Source: Desulfovibrio sp.
GTDB taxonomy: Bacteria; Desulfobacterota; Desulfovibrionia; Desulfovibrionales; Desulfovibrionaceae
NCBI GenBank assembly: GCA_031270875.1
Contig: JAISXC010000143.1
Span: forward strand, 1 to 6,300
Length of the DNA stretch: 6,300 nucleotides
Direction of reading: 5' to 3'
The notes under the pieces are model-generated. The model did no database searches. It was not told the origin of the DNA and worked only from the letters and a program-made list of their open reading frames with translations. The translations under genes were made by a program, and so were the position numbers. Every line of letters begins with the position of its first letter. Position 1 is the stretch's first letter. Of the stretch, positions 5,232-6,300 are shown piece after piece.

Positions 5232-6300
5232 TCAAACCCTGAAACCGGCACGCAGTTTCCAGACCGGCCGCCTGTTTTTGAGCAGCAAAAACGCCGCCAG
5301 ACCCAAATAAATCCAAGCATAAAAGGCATGCAGACGCAAGGGGTCGCGCGGCAGTCCCAACAGGATTTCAACTTGCCTGTCATAGAGGGGGGAGAGAAGC
5401 TGAGCCGCAAAGAGCAGAAGCAGCCAGAAGGCGTCGCGCACGCCGAGACGCATGTCCGCAAGCAGCGTCACGGCAAAAATGGATTGACCGGCCGTGAGCA
5501 GTATTTCCTGAAGCTGGTGGCTGTCCAGGTTCATGGATGCCAGGCCGCCCGAGGAGACGGCATACATGCCCGGAATCATCCCCACAAGCAGGGTCCACTG
5601 GTTGAACTCGGAAGAAAGCAGACTGCCCAGGGCAAGACCGGCGTTACCGCGAAAAGCGAACATCAGGGCAATGATGAATTCCGGAGCTTCCGATGCGATG
5701 GGCGCAAGCCATTGCACCAGCAAAAACTCGTTCAGGCCGAGCACCTTGCCGCTGGCCACCAGATTTTCGCTGAACGGCCCGGCATTGCACAAAATCACCA
5801 GGGCCGCGAGACAGAAGAGGCCCCCGGTTGATGAAAGGCGCCGTTTTTTTGGCAGTCGCGCCAGCGCGGCCGCCGGGCCTTCAGGGGTTTGCTCTTCCAC
5901 GGGACGGCGGCAGATGATGCATATATACCAGACGTAAACGCCCAGAAAGATCACGCCGTCAAGCAGGGTAAGGGAACCCTTGAGCGGTATCAGAAGCGCA
6001 TAGAGGGTAGCCATGCCCAGAAAAAGCACATCCGTGCGTTTGTTGTCCCCCAGGGTCACGGCGGAACGGAATCGCCTAGTGAAAACGAGCACGACGGCCG
6101 ACCAGCCAAGGCCTATCAAAAGCCGGTTTGAACCGGTCATGTTGGCAAGGGCGTAATGGGCGTGCGCGCTTTCCGGATTCCGCCCCGCCATCCAGGTAAA
6201 ATACATGTCCACGGCGTATTCCGGCAACACGGCGATAAAGGCCACCACGGCCACGGCAACGGCCTGGGGTATGTCCATCTGCGCCACCTCACAGGCCCAG
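5232..6300 (-). CDS. CaCA-family sodium/calcium (cation) antiporter, 5' end outside window
   Basis: The minus-strand frame is open from the right edge to TGA at 5234-5232. Codons before the GTG at 6287 (from TGG 6299: W-A-C-E-V) continue without a stop, so the start lies beyond 6300. Homologues carry another membrane helix there. Counting the GTG as residue 1, the first alpha-repeat is AVLPEYAVDMYFTW (19-32) with ALANMTGSNR (46-55). The second is APIASEAPEF (195-204) with GLALGSLLSSEFNQ (217-230). These inverted repeats, with acidic Glu23 and Glu200/Glu203 on the ion path, define the family, which exchanges Ca2+, Na+, K+ or H+ across the inner membrane. About nine hydrophobic segments remain. 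A charged cytoplasmic loop (127-152) separates the halves. The family identity is secure; the transported ion is not predictable. Confidence 0.85.
   Translation of the reverse strand, partial: WACEVAQMDIPQAVAVAVVAFIAVLPEYAVDMYFTWMAGRNPESAHAHYALANMTGSNRLLIGLGWSAVVLVFTRRFRSAVTLGDNKRTDVLFLGMATLYALLIPLKGSLTLLDGVIFLGVYVWYICIICRRPVEEQTPEGPAAALARLPKKRRLSSTGGLFCLAALVILCNAGPFSENLVASGKVLGLNEFLLVQWLAPIASEAPEFIIALMFAFRGNAGLALGSLLSSEFNQWTLLVGMIPGMYAVSSGGLASMNLDSHQLQEILLTAGQSIFAVTLLADMRLGVRDAFWLLLLFAAQLLSPLYDRQVEILLGLPRDPLRLHAFYAWIYLGLAAFLLLKNRRPVWKLRAGFRV

Noticed and set aside
5120..5461. N-terminal extension of the DUF3298 frame up to ATG 5461
   Set aside because: It overlaps the antiporter gene in another frame, puts over 100 non-homologous residues before a clear signal sequence, and is displaced by ATG 5119 with GGAG at good spacing.
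4634..5831. Plus-strand frames opposite the DUF3298 and antiporter genes
   Set aside because: Compositionally biased (Gln/Arg/Gly) reverse-complement shadows. The minus-strand genes carry family signatures.

Overview
The window looks like an ordinary stretch of a moderately GC-rich Gram-negative chromosome. It encodes an outer-membrane beta-barrel, two further exported proteins with signal sequences and a ComF-type transformation protein. The closest match I recognise is the Desulfovibrionaceae (sulfate-reducing Desulfobacterota): the protein at 3257-4261 carries the DUF4198/NikK-like signature I associate with that group, and the Ca2+/cation antiporter is of the 'AVLPEYAVD' variety. This taxonomic call is inference from protein resemblance. 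No mobile element, CRISPR array, rRNA or tRNA was seen.

Layout. 1-84 (minus) is the N-terminus of an XRE-type helix-turn-helix regulator running off the left edge. It diverges, across a very AT-rich gap of about 160 bp, from an outer-membrane beta-barrel gene (248-946, plus) that has its own promoter and a strong intrinsic terminator. 947-1198 holds that terminator, an imperfect hairpin and a good sigma70 promoter. The promoter drives a compact three-gene plus-strand unit: a glyoxalase II-like metallo-beta-lactamase hydrolase (1199-1825), a flavodoxin-fold protein with an iron-sulfur-flavoprotein type cysteine motif (1844-2446), and ComF (2437-3177). A second terminator follows, with a promoter superimposed on it for a secreted DUF4198/NikK-like protein (3257-4261). 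Two minus-strand genes converge on this: an exported DUF3298/RsiV-C-like protein (4283-5119) and, upstream of it, a CaCA-family cation antiporter (5232-6300) whose N-terminus lies beyond the right edge.

Functionally the window mixes envelope proteins (beta-barrel, DUF4198, DUF3298, antiporter) with a small cytoplasmic operon (thioester or metallo-hydrolase, redox flavoprotein, DNA-uptake protein). I see no coherent new defence or mobile system. The points most worth a second look are: the DUF4198 protein, which appears to have lost the histidines of its nickel/cobalt-associated relatives and gained a long Ala/Pro/Lys-rich linker; the regulator/beta-barrel divergent pair; the interleaved terminator and promoter at 3201-3233; and the hairpin at 1816-1837 that may couple translation of the flavoprotein to the gene before it.
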